From: a virus
Reading direction: 5' to 3' (one strand)
DNA: 29,429 nt
Virus record (IMG/VR): IMGVR_UViG_3300044684_000363
Location: 1 to 29,429 of that record
Position 1 is the stretch's first letter; each line of letters opens with the position of its first letter. Positions 1 through 6,305 of the stretch are shown here, piece after piece. Below the pieces are notes generated by a model. That model saw only the letters and a program-made list of their open reading frames with translations, made no database searches and had not been told where the DNA came from. The position numbers and the translations under genes were made by a program.

Positions 1-702
1 CACGAGCGTCGGAGTCCCTTTGCCTTTTTTGGGGCTGGCAGGTTCCTCCTCCGAGTCGTCATCGTCGTCACCCTCGTCGGCGTCGTCATCTTCGCCGTCG
101 TCATCGTCGTCGTCCGAAGCAGCCTTCTTGCCCTTCTTGGGAGCCTTGGCCTTCGACTTGGCCTTGCCCTTCTTCTTGGACTTGGGCGCCTCGGACTCTT
201 CTTCGTCCTCGTCGTCCTCATCCTCATCAGTATCGTCGTCTTCGTCCTCTTCTTCATCCTCCTCGTCTTCGTCGTCCTCGTCGTCTTCGTCGTCCTCGTC
301 GTCGTCCTCATCAGCGTCGTCGTCCTCATCAGCGTCGTCGTCCTCGTCGTCATCATCCGAGTCGTCGTCGCTGTCGTCTTCTTCGTCCTCATCCGAGTCG
401 TCATCGTCGTCCGACTCGTCGTCCTCTTCTTCGTCCTCGTCGTCGGAGTCGTCGTCCTCTTCGTCGTCGTCCGACTCGTCCTCATCGTCCTCTTCTTCGG
501 TGTCGTCTTCCTCTTCGTCCTCGTCAGGCTCCTCCTCTTCCTCCACCTTCTTGGACTTCTTCGGCTTCTTGGGAGGAGCTGCCTTGGTCTTCTTTTTCGT
601 GGTCGCAGCCTTTTTGCCCTTCTTTGGGGCTTCCTTCTTGGCTGCAGACTTCTTCCCCTTCTTCGCAGCAGCTTTCACTTTCTTCACAGCATTCTTCGGC
701 AT
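1..702 (-). CDS. Lys/Ala-rich and Asp/Glu-rich block protein (3' end outside window)
   Basis: The minus frame is open from ATG at 702 to the window edge, giving 234 codons without a stop. GAAAGGGAA lies just upstream, 14 bases after the sigma-like gene ends. Residues 1 to about 53 are Lys/Ala/Pro-rich with repeated KKGKK and PKK motifs, like histone H1 or HU-type basic tails. About 115 residues of almost pure Asp/Glu with scattered Ser, Ala and Thr follow. A second lysine block, a second acidic block and another basic start come next before the edge. No folded domain is visible. Alternating polybasic and polyacidic blocks suggest a disordered protein that binds nucleic acid or basic proteins, possibly a nucleoid, packaging or condensate factor; this is inference. 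The opposite strand reads as a poly-serine frame, which is an artefact of GAC/GAG/GAA codons. Confidence 0.85.
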   Translation of the reverse strand, partial: MPKNAVKKVKAAAKKGKKSAAKKEAPKKGKKAATTKKKTKAAPPKKPKKSKKVEEEEEPDEDEEEDDTEEEDDEDESDDDEEDDDSDDEDEEEDDESDDDDDSDEDEEDDSDDDSDDDDEDDDADEDDDADEDDDEDDEDDEDDEDEEDEEEDEDDDTDEDEDDEDEEESEAPKSKKKGKAKSKAKAPKKGKKAASDDDDDDGEDDDADEGDDDDDSEEEPASPKKGKGTPTLV

Positions 703-716
703 TCTCGTGTTCCCTT

Positions 717-1316
717 TCACTTATTTTCGTCGATCGTTCGCTTTATGCGTGATAGCGCTTTCTTTATTTGCTCCGGCGAGTACCGCAGGCTGCGGGCCAG
801 CACGTCATTCGTGATGATTGGCCGTGACGCGTCGCTGCGGCCAATCGGCACGCGGAGACGCACAAGATGCGCGCAGCGCAGCTGGTTGACGAGGGCAAGA
901 GTTACCGTCTGCTCGCTCGGATAGGCCTTTTCGTACAACACCTCCTTATCAATTTTGCGTGTTAGCATGTCGCAGTAGTATTCCACCAGTTCGGCATACT
1001 CTACCTCACCTGCTGGAGCCTCTGCATCATGTTTTTCAGGGTCGTAAGGTACCAGGCGCGCTCGCCTTTTGTGGGTCCGCGCGTTACGAAGCAGGTTTCT
1101 GTACGAGTTATTGAGAAGGCCAAAAAGGTAGGAGGAAAATTGAGCCACACCACGTCCGCGGTCATAGCGGCGCTGCGCGCGCACGTAGGTCATGTAGCCT
1201 TCGGCAACAAGGTCGTCCATCTCAAAGTGGATGCCACTGTTCACTGCCTCTATGAGGGCAGCGCGAGCGCGGCTGTAGATGATTCGCCGCTCCTCGTCTG
1301 TGAGCCGGTGGATCAT
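717..1316 (-). CDS. Sigma-70-like RNA polymerase sigma factor
   Basis: A 199-residue protein. Residues 34-80 look like sigma region 2: DDLVAEGYMTYVRAQRRYD, then a GRGVAQFSSYLFGLLNNSYRN segment, matching the family pattern of DLVQEG..., a Tyr/Phe-Asp pair, then FSTYA. The C-terminal 45 residues, with LARSLRYSPEQIKKALSRIK, could be a region 4 helix-turn-helix. Phage sigma factors of this size redirect host RNA polymerase to middle or late promoters, and that is the likely role here. The start forms an ATGA overlap with the upstream gene (1313-1316) and has no good SD, so translation is probably coupled. It could instead be a sigma-fold DNA-binding protein without promoter recognition. The region 2 resemblance is seen; the late-gene role is inferred. 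Confidence 0.72.
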   Translation of the reverse strand: MIHRLTDEERRIIYSRARAALIEAVNSGIHFEMDDLVAEGYMTYVRAQRRYDRGRGVAQFSSYLFGLLNNSYRNLLRNARTHKRRARLVPYDPEKHDAEAPAGEVEYAELVEYYCDMLTRKIDKEVLYEKAYPSEQTVTLALVNQLRCAHLVRLRVPIGRSDASRPIITNDVLARSLRYSPEQIKKALSRIKRTIDENK

Positions 1317-1546
1317 GTGGGCAAGTCGGGACCACGCAAAATGGTGATGGTGCCGGTAAGTCGGCCTGTCTTGGTGCAGTTGTTCAGCTCATCCTCAATG
1401 AGCTTTTTGATCGCCATGTCGAGGGGTACACCAGGGTACCTTTGAGACGCTGTGTTAGCATCATCCTCGTAGTTGCGGATCACCTGCACAAGCGTTGTGT
1501 GCATCCTCATTGTTGGCGGAGGAGGTGGCGCCTTTTTCCCAGGCAT
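1313..1546 (-). CDS. Small unknown protein upstream of sigma-like gene
   Basis: 77 residues, not recognised. The N-terminus has a KKAPPPPP proline run, followed by a helical segment with LVQVIRNYEDDANT and AIKKLIEDELNN, and a C-terminal beta-like stretch. The ATG follows directly on the TAG of the preceding 37-residue gene. Its own stop overlaps the sigma-like start as ATGA, so the three genes look translationally coupled. An anti-sigma or sigma-partner role is possible from position alone; nothing in the sequence proves it. Confidence 0.6.
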   Translation of the reverse strand: MPGKKAPPPPPTMRMHTTLVQVIRNYEDDANTASQRYPGVPLDMAIKKLIEDELNNCTKTGRLTGTITILRGPDLPT

Positions 1547-1660
1547 CTACAACCCCACCACGAAGTGCACGAACCAGGCAGGAAGTACCTCCAGAACCGG
1601 CCACAGAAGCTGGATCGCAAGCTTGCGAATACCCGTTAACTCTTTAACCACGAGCGACAT
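1547..1660 (-). CDS. Tiny hydrophobic protein, 37 residues
   Basis: A short reading frame with a very good ribosome site: GGAAGAGGAGGAAAC directly precedes the ATG at 1660. The protein begins MSLVVKELTGIRKLAIQLL and continues with a Trp/Pro/Phe/Val-rich hydrophobic stretch to the end. Residues 14-37 could be one membrane segment or an amphipathic helix. It overlaps the 3' end of the upstream zinc-ribbon gene by 17 bases and ends with TAG immediately before the next ATG. Strong SD, exact junctions and filling of an otherwise empty 98-base gap support a real gene. The function is unknown; a small membrane-acting phage peptide is one option. Confidence 0.6.
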   Translation of the reverse strand: MSLVVKELTGIRKLAIQLLWPVLEVLPAWFVHFVVGL

Positions 1661-1886
1661 GTTTCCTCCTCTTCCCAGGGGTAGTACGCGCATGCTGCTT
1701 GCACTTTTTGCAATACAGCTTCACTCGGTTTTTTGTGACCACGCACCACCATCCGTGCGTCTGCCACGTATCAGGCCATACTGTCTCCAGCGTTCGATGG
1801 CAGCGCCGGCAGCGGCACACCATAGTCTTCCACACTGACACCACGCGACCGCTTTTGAGCCTGCGCGGCTTGTATCCGAGGCTCAT
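1644..1886 (-). CDS. Small basic zinc-ribbon-like protein
   Basis: 80 residues, strongly basic. Two paired-cysteine knuckles are visible, CRCRRC at about residues 24-29 and CKKC near 59-62, with a third Cys and Trp/His residues between them. This fits a four-Cys zinc ribbon. The C-terminus is a Lys/Arg tail. The start makes an ATGA overlap with the upstream gene (1883-1886). Such proteins in phages often bind nucleic acid or host polymerase, but the specific role is unknown. Zinc binding is inferred from Cys spacing. Confidence 0.65.
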   Translation of the reverse strand: MSLGYKPRRLKSGRVVSVWKTMVCRCRRCHRTLETVWPDTWQTHGWWCVVTKNRVKLYCKKCKQHARTTPGKRRKHVARG

Positions 1887-2611
1887 TCATCATCGCTCTC
1901 GGTTTTGCGTGGTTGCTTTTTCTTATTTTTTGCCTTCGCCGTACCGATCATCAAAAGACCATGACGTGCTTTGTCAGCGGTGTAGAGCTTCGATTCACGC
2001 TCGTCCGCGGAGAGGCTGCTCTGGGGAGGGGCCATGTCGTCCGGCCCCAGCTCCCACCAGCGAGTGGGTCTGGAACGGTCCTGGTGGGCCGCATAGTCAA
2101 GCTCAACCTGCCCCCACAAGTACCGCTTGAACCAGTACACGTCACCGTTAGGTTCTTCCACTCGCTGGTAAGCGAAAGGCTCCACGGTGACAGCTTGAAG
2201 GGTTGTGGTGGTACCACCATCTTTACGTGGTGTCTGGATATATCTCCCAATCTGCCGCGGTTGCCAGTCCTCCGGTGAGCGCCGGTAATCAAACTCCACC
2301 AGCTTTGCACCCTTCTTGGCCCACTCCATTGGATAGGCACACCCAAAACACGTGGTCTCAGTAATGTTGACCGACTGGACCATACATGAAATGAGCATCA
2401 CAGAGCGGCGAAAGTAAGGACACCAGTTCGTAGATTGTGGGTCACGTAAAATCTGAAGTTTGGTACCTCGAGCACGAAGAGCTGCCTCACTCCTGGCGAA
2501 CTCCGTGTGCATCTCGCGCATCAGACTCATGCGACCTTTGGTACCATCCTCAAGGGCCGCAACATGACGGCGTCGAAGCTCGTTGATGCGGTTGTCGGTC
2601 TCATCGGCCAT
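1883..2611 (-). CDS. Unknown phage protein, 242 residues
   Basis: No family recognised. The N-terminal 50 residues are helical and charged. The middle holds a cysteine group (NWCPYF, ISCM, TCFGCAYP) that could bind metal. A Trp/Tyr-rich part follows (DVYWFKRYLWGQVELDY), and the tail is a low-complexity basic then acidic stretch (KAKNKKKQPRKTESDDE). GAGAGAAG precedes the ATG. A possible promoter and a small stem-loop lie between this gene and the ATPase gene, so it may be first in a transcript that also carries the sigma-like gene. Confidence 0.6.
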   Translation of the reverse strand: MADETDNRINELRRRHVAALEDGTKGRMSLMREMHTEFARSEAALRARGTKLQILRDPQSTNWCPYFRRSVMLISCMVQSVNITETTCFGCAYPMEWAKKGAKLVEFDYRRSPEDWQPRQIGRYIQTPRKDGGTTTTLQAVTVEPFAYQRVEEPNGDVYWFKRYLWGQVELDYAAHQDRSRPTRWWELGPDDMAPPQSSLSADERESKLYTADKARHGLLMIGTAKAKNKKKQPRKTESDDE

Positions 2612-2626
2612 GTCTGTCTTCTCTCG

Positions 2627-2640
2627 GACGCCTAAGCGTC
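2627..2640 (-). other. Small stem-loop in the leader
   Basis: GACGC, loop of four bases, GCGTC. It lies between a candidate promoter and the start at 2611. It is only five base pairs and has no U tract, so it is not a terminator. It may be a 5' leader structure or chance. Confidence 0.3.
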
Positions 2641-2642
2641 AT

Positions 2643-2673
2643 ACATTAGGCACCTGATCTGAGTCTGTGTCAA
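2643..2673 (-). promoter_or_regulatory. Candidate sigma-70-type promoter
   Basis: On the minus strand a perfect TTGACA (2673-2668) overlaps the stop codon of the ATPase gene. It is followed after 19 bases by TAATGT (2648-2643), a weak -10 with a longer than ideal spacer. It would drive the block from 2611 down to the sigma-like gene and the acidic protein. The evidence is motif match and position only. Confidence 0.3.
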
Positions 2674-4421
2674 GATTTTACTCTGAGTCGCAGCGCCTCT
2701 CCCGTCGGTTTGAACCGTGAGACGAACTGCAGCATCTCCACCGTGATGGGTGTGTTGCTCGCCTTCGATACGAGCGAAGCGAGCTTGAGCAAATTCTTGA
2801 TGTCGCGACCCACGATACCAGGGTGGCTTTCTGCGAACTCAGTAATCACAGTCTTGGACAACCGCAGACCCATCGTCCTGGCAAGGATCCGCCAAATGCG
2901 CTTTTGGTTGCGCACGCTCGGAGCCTTGTACTCCACCCGAGCAAGGCAACGAGAGGCGATGGCGTCGTCCACAAGATCTGCCCGGTTGGTCGTCATGAAC
3001 AGAACGCCCTGGTAATACTCGAGCACACGCAAAAACACGCCAACGATAGCATTCTGCTGAAGGTCAGACCCACGTGCAGCCACATAAACGTCCGCCTCAT
3101 CCAACAACAGAATTGCTTTCCACCGCTGGGCTCGGGCAAACACTTTCAGGAGTTGTGTCTCCAACTCTTCCTCATTCGTCCCCAGCTGTGAGCACTGCAC
3201 GCTGTACAGTGCCTTTTTCATCTTCTCAGCGTAGCACTCGCTGGTGAGCGTCTTGCCAGTTCCGGGGATGCCGCAGCAGAGCACGATCGCACCGCCGCCC
3301 TTCCCACCGATGATGTCCTTGAAACCGCCTTCATGAGCGACCAGCATGTCCACGAGGTCGCGCTCAGCTCGTGGAAGCACGAGCTTCTTGCCTAGACTAG
3401 GGTCATAGACGTAGCGCCGCATGTTGGCGATGTGCACACGCATGCGAAGATGACGGCGAAGGCAGAAAACTGGTACCACAGGAAATAGCGGGAGGTCATC
3501 AAACCTGGTCTTGCCCGCCTCCAGCTCCTCGTCTGAGTCCTGCGTATCAGGTCCCACGTCATCGGCGTCGTCATCGTCCTTCGCTGTCAGGTAGGACTTG
3601 CCACGCCAGTAGGTCCAATTGATGTGCTCTGCGTCTTCCTTCTCCTTCTTCTCACCCTCGGTCTTCACGTCGATGACGACTCGACTGGGCTCCCCGTTGC
3701 GCTCCATACGCAACGTTTTGGTTCCTCGGTACCACCAGCGATCCTCGTCGTCACTGTTGCCGTCGAGGTCTGTCGTACCGATGCCGGTGGCCAGGAACTG
3801 CTTGCCCAATTTATCGTGGTACTTGACGAAGCGGTCGAAGTCACGCTTGTAGATACGCGCCAGCTCCTCAGTCTCCTCCACCCAGCCGGCAGCGCTCAAC
3901 ACTTCTGGTGCCGTCTTACCTTTGCAGTCCCAGTCATAGAACGTGATGGTGTTCTTCTCCGTGGAGCCCAACTCAATGTGACGCAGCTTCAATTCCGTGT
4001 ACGCCGGCTGAACGCCGTGCTTGGTGTACACTTTTTCGTGGTGACTGATAAGGCTCACGTACCATGCAACCCACACCTCACGCTCAGTGTCCTTCGTGTA
4101 TAGCCAGTGGCGAGAGATTTTCTGGATGTACTCGAAGGCGAGAGCAGCGAAGTGTTTGCAGTTTCGGCATTTCGTCTGGTTGGCTCCCTTTGCTGCAGCC
4201 TCAATCCACACATCGAGGTCATGCTGAGCAGCCCTCGCACCCTTTGCTTTGCCATTGAACGGCGCAATGATGTCACGAAGCTCTTTGACTCGGTTGTTAC
4301 TCAGTGTCGTCAGGCTGATCCCGCAAGCGGACCACCGAATCTTCTCGTCGTTGATGCCAAAGGCCTTGAACTTGTCGATACCGATCGCAGCTGCCATCTC
4401 TTTCGTAACGGTGATATCCAT
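2670..4421 (-). CDS. AAA+ ATPase with long N-terminal region
   Basis: 583 residues. The C-terminal third is a clear AAA+ module: Walker A GIPGTGKT at about 384-391, Walker B AILLLDEAD at about 436-444, sensor 1 MTTNR at about 476-480, and an arginine-containing ASRCLARVEYK segment that may supply the finger. A helical lid follows to about 570. The closest look is the classic AAA group (Bcs1/proteasomal/FtsH-like), not DnaC or clamp loaders. The N-terminal 370 residues are not recognised. They contain CRNC near 85-88 and an acidic low-complexity linker (KDDDDADD...) at about 281-301. GAGG lies ahead of the ATG. The likely role is ATP-driven remodelling of a protein or nucleoprotein complex; the target is unknown. 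Confidence 0.85.
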   Translation of the reverse strand: MDITVTKEMAAAIGIDKFKAFGINDEKIRWSACGISLTTLSNNRVKELRDIIAPFNGKAKGARAAQHDLDVWIEAAAKGANQTKCRNCKHFAALAFEYIQKISRHWLYTKDTEREVWVAWYVSLISHHEKVYTKHGVQPAYTELKLRHIELGSTEKNTITFYDWDCKGKTAPEVLSAAGWVEETEELARIYKRDFDRFVKYHDKLGKQFLATGIGTTDLDGNSDDEDRWWYRGTKTLRMERNGEPSRVVIDVKTEGEKKEKEDAEHINWTYWRGKSYLTAKDDDDADDVGPDTQDSDEELEAGKTRFDDLPLFPVVPVFCLRRHLRMRVHIANMRRYVYDPSLGKKLVLPRAERDLVDMLVAHEGGFKDIIGGKGGGAIVLCCGIPGTGKTLTSECYAEKMKKALYSVQCSQLGTNEEELETQLLKVFARAQRWKAILLLDEADVYVAARGSDLQQNAIVGVFLRVLEYYQGVLFMTTNRADLVDDAIASRCLARVEYKAPSVRNQKRIWRILARTMGLRLSKTVITEFAESHPGIVGRDIKNLLKLASLVSKASNTPITVEMLQFVSRFKPTGEALRLRVKS

Positions 4422-4422
4422 T

Positions 4423-4644
4423 CTAGTCCTCGTCTTCCTTCGTCCACGACACCACTGTCACTTCGCTTCGCCGAACACCCGTGATCCACATACAGTGACC
4501 ACGCTTATAGCAGTAAAGAGCCAATCCACCGCGACCGTTGGAACTGCTCACCCGCATCAGCGTGCCCTCACGAAACCGCACGCCAGCTCGAGTACGGATA
4601 TCGCAACGCAAACGAACCTTGGCACCAACGTACGAACGACTCAT
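4423..4644 (-). CDS. Small unknown protein, beta-rich
   Basis: 73 residues with alternating hydrophobic residues (YVGAKVRLRCDIRTRAGVRF, then GTLMRVSSS, then LALYCYKRG). This suggests a small SH3- or KOW-like barrel. It is not recognised as a family. It stops one base before the ATPase start and begins in an ATGA overlap with the 51-residue gene upstream, so the three are likely co-translated. Confidence 0.6.
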   Translation of the reverse strand: MSRSYVGAKVRLRCDIRTRAGVRFREGTLMRVSSSNGRGGLALYCYKRGHCMWITGVRRSEVTVVSWTKEDED

Positions 4645-4796
4645 CGCTTCAGCTGAAGAAGGGTCTCACGGAGCCACTGAAGTGCACGCCGGCAGTAATC
4701 GCAGACAACTCCACGCGTCTCGTTGGGTCCGAGTTTGAGGGCGGTCTCCTTGTGGTACTGTGAGCAGTTTTTGTTACCACATTGGTAGACGTGCAT
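4641..4796 (-). CDS. Tiny zinc-ribbon protein, 51 residues
   Basis: A short gene: ATG at 4796 after CTGGAGAGACC, and TGA overlapping the next ATG as ATGA. The protein has two cysteine pairs, CGNKNC at 6-11 and CDYC at 32-35, separated by about 20 residues, then a helical tail ending LLQLKR. This is the layout of a minimal treble-clef or zinc-ribbon fold. Function is unknown; nucleic-acid or protein binding is likely. The paired Cys spacing, SD and junction make a real gene much more likely than chance. Confidence 0.7.
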   Translation of the reverse strand: MHVYQCGNKNCSQYHKETALKLGPNETRGVVCDYCRRALQWLRETLLQLKR

Positions 4797-4844
4797 GGTC
4801 TCTCCAGCGAATAACAGGTCTTCCCGGACGCAGCCGGCGCGTTG

Positions 4845-5360
4845 TCAGCCCTTGACCCATCCGCGAATCTTCGTCACGTCGATCGGCAACGGCGGCCCGC
4901 TGTCGCCGCCTTCGTTGGCGCCATCATCCAAGTCGCGCACGAACTCGTCGAACCTCGCGCGCACCGTGTCGGCGTCATCCGTGGTCGTGAATCGCCCGAT
5001 GCACGCATCCGAGCAGTCTTGGTCGTACCAGAACTCCCACCACGCCCCATCCTCGCCGCGCGCCAAGATGACCACGTCGTCGCCGAGATTCAGGTCCGAA
5101 TGGAATGCGTTCTCCTTGTGGAACTCGTCGAGCCGCGCCACGTTCTCGGCGTGCTTGCGATAGCGCGTGATCAGGTACGCGCGATCGATCGTGACGTAGT
5201 TGATCCAGCCGTTCAGAAACGTTGTCGAGATGTACGCGAAGCGAATGCCACCGATCGGGCGGTAGTCGCATGCCTCGCAGCGCGACGGCACGAGCGGCAT
5301 GGACGTCGGCTTGGGATAGTCGAATGTCCCCTGCGTGAAATAGTCGTACCACTTGCTCAT
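4845..5360 (-). CDS. Unknown protein in GC-rich pair
   Basis: About 171 residues, no family recognised. I chose ATG at 5360 because GGGAGGTG sits 6-7 bases ahead. An in-frame GTG at 5369 lies inside that SD and is less likely. Cysteines CEAC (about 28-31) and CSDAC near 117-121 might pair. The C-terminus is acidic (DEFVRDLDDGANEGGD). The gene and its upstream neighbour use more GC-ending codons than the rest of the window, suggesting a different origin. A stem-loop precedes the SD. Confidence 0.6.
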   Translation of the reverse strand: MSKWYDYFTQGTFDYPKPTSMPLVPSRCEACDYRPIGGIRFAYISTTFLNGWINYVTIDRAYLITRYRKHAENVARLDEFHKENAFHSDLNLGDDVVILARGEDGAWWEFWYDQDCSDACIGRFTTTDDADTVRARFDEFVRDLDDGANEGGDSGPPLPIDVTKIRGWVKG

Positions 5361-5380
5361 GTGCTTCACCTCCCCCGCGC

Positions 5381-5398
5381 CCGCGTCCGAGAACGCGG
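5381..5398 (-). promoter_or_regulatory. Stem-loop before start at 5360
   Basis: CCGCGT, loop of six, ACGCGG: a six base-pair stem about 11 bases ahead of the SD. On the transcript the loop is UCUCGG. It resembles the element at 5857-5872, which has loop UAUCGG and also precedes an SD. There is no U tract. It may control translation or RNA processing of this gene pair. Confidence 0.4.
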
Positions 5399-5409
5399 AG
5401 CGCGATTAG

Positions 5410-5844
5410 TCACGCCGTCCGCTTGCGAACGCGGCCCGTCTGCGCCGGATCGCACTCCGCGCACGTGCAGGTATGCTCTGGCACGAGGCCGTGGTTCACG
5501 CCGCGAGGCGAGTTGCACGGACACCCGTCGGCGATCTGATCGAAGTTGAACGAAGACAGGATCGCACCGCATCCGCGACAAGCGGCCTGCGCCCCGTCGG
5601 CGAGCGCGTTGTCGATGAGCCGGTGAATCTGCATCGCGACCGAACCGGGGTGACCACCGCCGCTGAGTCGTGAGCGGATCTCGCGCATCGCCGTTTCATA
5701 TTCGTCGGCGGTGTCGAGCAGGTCGCGAAGATACGTCTTCGCCATCGGCACGGTCTGCCCGCAATTGTCGCTCCAGTTCGGACCGTCTCCCCAATGCGAA
5801 AGCCACTCGCGGATGCTGTTTCGTGAAACCTTGTCAGCCTTCAT
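5410..5844 (-). CDS. Unknown cysteine-rich protein in GC-rich pair
   Basis: 144 residues from ATG 5844. AGGAAAGGTG precedes it, and an in-frame GTG at 5850 lies in the SD, so ATG is preferred. The first 90 residues are helical and charged. The C-terminal part carries many cysteines (CRGCG, CPC, CTCAEC), with His nearby, typical of one or two zinc sites. Not recognised further. Codon use is GC-rich like the next gene, and both have a similar stem-loop ahead of the start, so the pair probably arrived or is regulated together. Confidence 0.6.
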   Translation of the reverse strand: MKADKVSRNSIREWLSHWGDGPNWSDNCGQTVPMAKTYLRDLLDTADEYETAMREIRSRLSGGGHPGSVAMQIHRLIDNALADGAQAACRGCGAILSSFNFDQIADGCPCNSPRGVNHGLVPEHTCTCAECDPAQTGRVRKRTA

Positions 5845-5856
5845 GTTCACCTTTCC

Positions 5857-5872
5857 TGCGTCCGATAACGCA
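5857..5872 (-). promoter_or_regulatory. Stem-loop before start at 5844
   Basis: TGCGT, loop of six, ACGCA, directly ahead of AGGAAAGG. On the transcript stem ends GCGU/ACGC enclose UAUCGG. It closely matches the 5381-5398 element in stem core, loop and position relative to the SD. Confidence 0.4.
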
Positions 5873-5877
5873 TGTTC

Positions 5878-6258
5878 TCAGCCGTTCGCCTGGAGAAAGG
5901 GCGCCGTCTGCTGGTCCAGCCACACGGAGTAGTCCTTGGCACGCAGGACTTGATAACCGCCAGCGCTGAGACCCAGCGCAGCAGCGTCAGCAATTTCCTT
6001 GGCCACGTACGCTTGCTGCTCATCCGCGGCGCTGGTGGCGTCCATCGCCTTCTCGAGCGCGACACGAGCTGCCCGATCATACGCGGTGGGGGAGTCCAGC
6101 TCGAGAGGGTTGGGGTCCGCGTGGTCCTTCATAACCGCCGCGATCGTGAGACGCACGTTCCGCGTGCCACGAGGGGACTGGACGTATGCACGGTACTGGT
6201 TCATCGTCCACTGAAACTTCACATCGATCTTCACGTCACCACAAAACCGTCTGGCCAT
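5878..6258 (-). CDS. Unknown protein, 126 residues
   Basis: Not recognised. The first half looks beta-rich and basic (CGDVKIDVKFQW, NVRLTIAAV). The second half is an alanine-rich helix (AYDRAARVALEKAMDATSAADEQQAYVAKEIADAAALGLS) ending in a short C-terminal part. A strong GGAGGTGACC precedes the ATG at 6258. A short direct repeat lies between it and the primase gene. Confidence 0.6.
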   Translation of the reverse strand: MARRFCGDVKIDVKFQWTMNQYRAYVQSPRGTRNVRLTIAAVMKDHADPNPLELDSPTAYDRAARVALEKAMDATSAADEQQAYVAKEIADAAALGLSAGGYQVLRAKDYSVWLDQQTAPFLQANG

Positions 6259-6277
6259 TGGTCACCTCCAGGACAAT

Positions 6278-6300
6278 GCGTATATCAAATAGGCGTATAT
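6278..6300 (-). repeat. Short direct repeat ATATACGC
   Basis: Two copies of ATATACGC on the minus strand, 6300-6293 and 6285-6278, with a 15-base period. They lie in the 47-base gap between the primase stop and the start at 6258. They could be a binding site or part of a promoter for the block to the left; no function is shown. Confidence 0.3.
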
Positions 6301-6305
6301 GGTGT

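Noticed and set aside
181-540. Dense GTCGTC-type repeats that could be taken for a microsatellite or repeat array
   Set aside because: They are irregular and keep an open minus reading frame of Asp/Glu codons; there are no spacers and no unit of constant length.
20-814. Long plus-strand poly-serine reading frame
   Set aside because: It is the mirror of the Asp/Glu-coding block on the minus strand; the minus frame has a proper start, an SD, codon structure and fit with neighbours.
4842-5549. Plus-strand 235-residue frame in the GC-rich region
   Set aside because: GC-rich shadow of two minus genes; Arg/Val-rich without domain pattern and no SD.
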